Assembly: GCA_003232715.1 (NCBI GenBank)
Contig: QIJG01000144.1
Coordinates: 1 to 15,135, forward strand
DNA: 15,135 nt
Direction of reading: 5' to 3'
DNA from: Nitrospirota bacterium
GTDB taxonomy: Bacteria; Nitrospirota; Thermodesulfovibrionia; Thermodesulfovibrionales; JdFR-85
Shown: positions 13,954 through 15,135 of the stretch, piece by piece
Layout: the number at the start of each line of letters is the position of its first letter
How positions within the stretch are numbered: the stretch's first letter is position 1
Position numbers and translations under genes: made by a program
The notes under the pieces: generated by a model
What the model saw: only the letters and a program-made list of their open reading frames with translations
Told to the model about the DNA's origin: nothing
Database searches by the model: none

Positions 13954-15135
13954 TCAACCCTGTTTGTTTGCCAATAGTGCCTGGACGGTTGGAAACTGTT
14001 CAATGTCGGTATGTGGAAGGAACATGGCTGACATGAATTCGTCCATAAAGCCTCCCTTTGCAGATAATTCTATGTAGGTCATCCTTGAGGCCACGTCTTC
14101 AGCCTCCCTGCGCATATCTTTTGAGAGAAGGCACAGATAGGCCCCTGCAACCGAGGTGTTTCCCATAAAGTGGAACCGCTCCTTCGGGATGTCGGGCAAC
14201 ATACCTATCAGTATTGCCCTTTCAACATTTGCCAAAGCCTCCGGCTATATAGATTTTTTCGATCATATCAAGGGTGAATCCGACCTCCTTAAGCAGAAGG
14301 GACACGCCTGCATAGATGGCGGCCTTTGCCCTTATGATGTTTTCTATATCTACCTCTGTAAGTACAATGCCACCTTCGGCATTATGGTGAATCACAAATT
14401 CCGTGCCGTCCTCCCCCTCCCTGACCCTTGAAGACGCACTCTCTCCGACAAATTTGCCCCGCTGATCGAGTATTCCTGTCAGAAACATTTCAGAGATAGC
14501 GTCTATCATTCCCGAGCCGCATATACCGAGTGGTTTTGTGTCACCTATCACCTTTATTTCAGTCTCGAATGTTTCAGGATCAATCCTTATTGACTCGATA
14601 GCACCGTCAGTGGCCCTCATGCCATACTTTATCCCGCTGCCTTCAAAACATGGTCCGGCCGAACAGGCAACCGTCATCATCCATTCGTTATTGCCTACCA
14701 CTATCTCCCCATTTGTTCCGATGTCCATAAAGAGTGATATCTCGGGGTTTCTATGCATTGTTGTGGCAATCACACCTGAAACAATGTCTCCACCTACATA
14801 ACTTGCCACACACGGCACTGTATACACAGGCGTGTTCCTGCCTGTCCTGATGCCTGCCTCGGAAGCCTTCCATACAGGAAAATAATTTACTACAGGTATG
14901 TAAGGCGCTTCCCTTATGTAGGCAGGATTGAATCCCCAGAAGAGCTGGATCATCGTTGTGTTGCCGGAGACCACGACAGATTCAATATGCCGGGACTCTA
15001 TTTCGTGCCTTGCTGTAAGTGGGGAGATAAGGTCGTTGATGTCTGTAATGACGGCCTTTCTGAGGTCGTTAAGCCCACCGCCCTCAGTGGCGTGGACTAT
15101 CCTTGTAATGACATCATCACCATAGCGCATCTGGG
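13954..15135 (-). pseudogene. ASKHA-domain (RACo/DUF4445-like) corrinoid activation protein, frameshifted and cut at window edge
   Basis: The visible part lacks the N-terminus, where the family usually has a 2Fe-2S ferredoxin domain. It shows an actin-like ATPase fold: VVVSGNTTMIQLFWG, SYVGGDIVSGVIAT, LFMDIGTNGEIVVGN, CSAGPCFEGSGIKYGMRATD, LGICGSGMIDAISEM and IYIAGGFG. These match reductive activators of corrinoid proteins, which re-reduce Co(II) using ATP. After AGGFG the frame ends KC and TGA (14222-14224). The expected continuation NVERAILIGMLPDIPKERFH, then MGNTSVAGAYL, lies in another frame from about 14229 to the TGA at 13954. The family needs about three residues at the joint, of which one base remains, suggesting an 8-base deletion near 14230. 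The left end is convergent with the PilZ gene. Confidence 0.85.

Noticed and set aside
13954..14235. Separate 93-residue gene at the right end
   Set aside because: It is the C-terminal part of the ASKHA protein in a shifted frame.
1..15135. CRISPR array, prophage, insertion sequence, tRNA or rRNA
   Set aside because: No spaced direct repeats, transposase or integrase frames, or RNA gene signatures were seen.

Overview
The window looks like chromosomal DNA of a motile Gram-negative bacterium, most likely an anaerobe of the Nitrospirota or Desulfobacterota type. This is inferred from gene content and order: a pheA-aminotransferase-aroF-tyrA-aroA-cmk-plsC-ispH-rpsA-sppA-ihf string, flagellar rod genes next to an HDOD gene, and a corrinoid-activator-like ASKHA protein. 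No 16S or other phylogenetic marker is present, so the phylum is not proven. I see no mobile element, CRISPR array, tRNA or rRNA.

Left part (1-2630, minus strand): a flagellar-associated gene set. Reading leftwards it holds an HDOD-domain protein, a 49-residue lysine-rich protein that lies between the two larger genes, a 118-residue coiled-coil protein, a 311-base gap, flgF and the start of flgG. A very good FliA (sigma-28) promoter with the exact 11-base spacer precedes the HDOD gene. A sigma-54-type -24/-12 element lies immediately before the conserved start of flgF. Together they suggest layered flagellar control.

Middle (2806-8448, plus strand): an aromatic amino acid operon covering most steps from erythrose-4-P + PEP to Phe and Tyr. 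It holds a bifunctional chorismate mutase/prephenate dehydratase (pheA), a HisC-type aminotransferase, a type I-beta DAHP synthase (aroF), prephenate dehydrogenase (tyrA) and EPSP synthase (aroA). Two junctions are ATGA overlaps (pheA/hisC, aroF/tyrA). A REP-like palindrome sits between hisC and aroF, and a 16-bp tandem duplication has rewritten the end of aroF.

Right-middle (8519-13932, plus strand): growth genes that continue the same direction. They are cmk (CMP kinase), plsC (lysophosphatidate acyltransferase), ispH (isoprenoid synthesis, broken by a one-base frameshift), rpsA (ribosomal protein S1, six S1 domains), sppA (membrane signal peptide peptidase), an IHF/HU subunit and a PilZ-domain protein. 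No intrinsic terminator is visible between pheA and the PilZ gene, so long polycistronic transcripts are plausible.

Right end (13954-15135, minus strand, convergent): an ASKHA-domain (RACo/DUF4445-like) corrinoid activator, cut by the window edge at its N-terminal side and broken by a frameshift just after its AGGFG motif. Two frameshifted conserved genes within 5 kb raise the question of assembly quality versus real decay. No clearly new biological system is evident. The most useful observations are the two flagellar promoters, the small lysine-rich gene, the aroF duplication and the two frameshifts.
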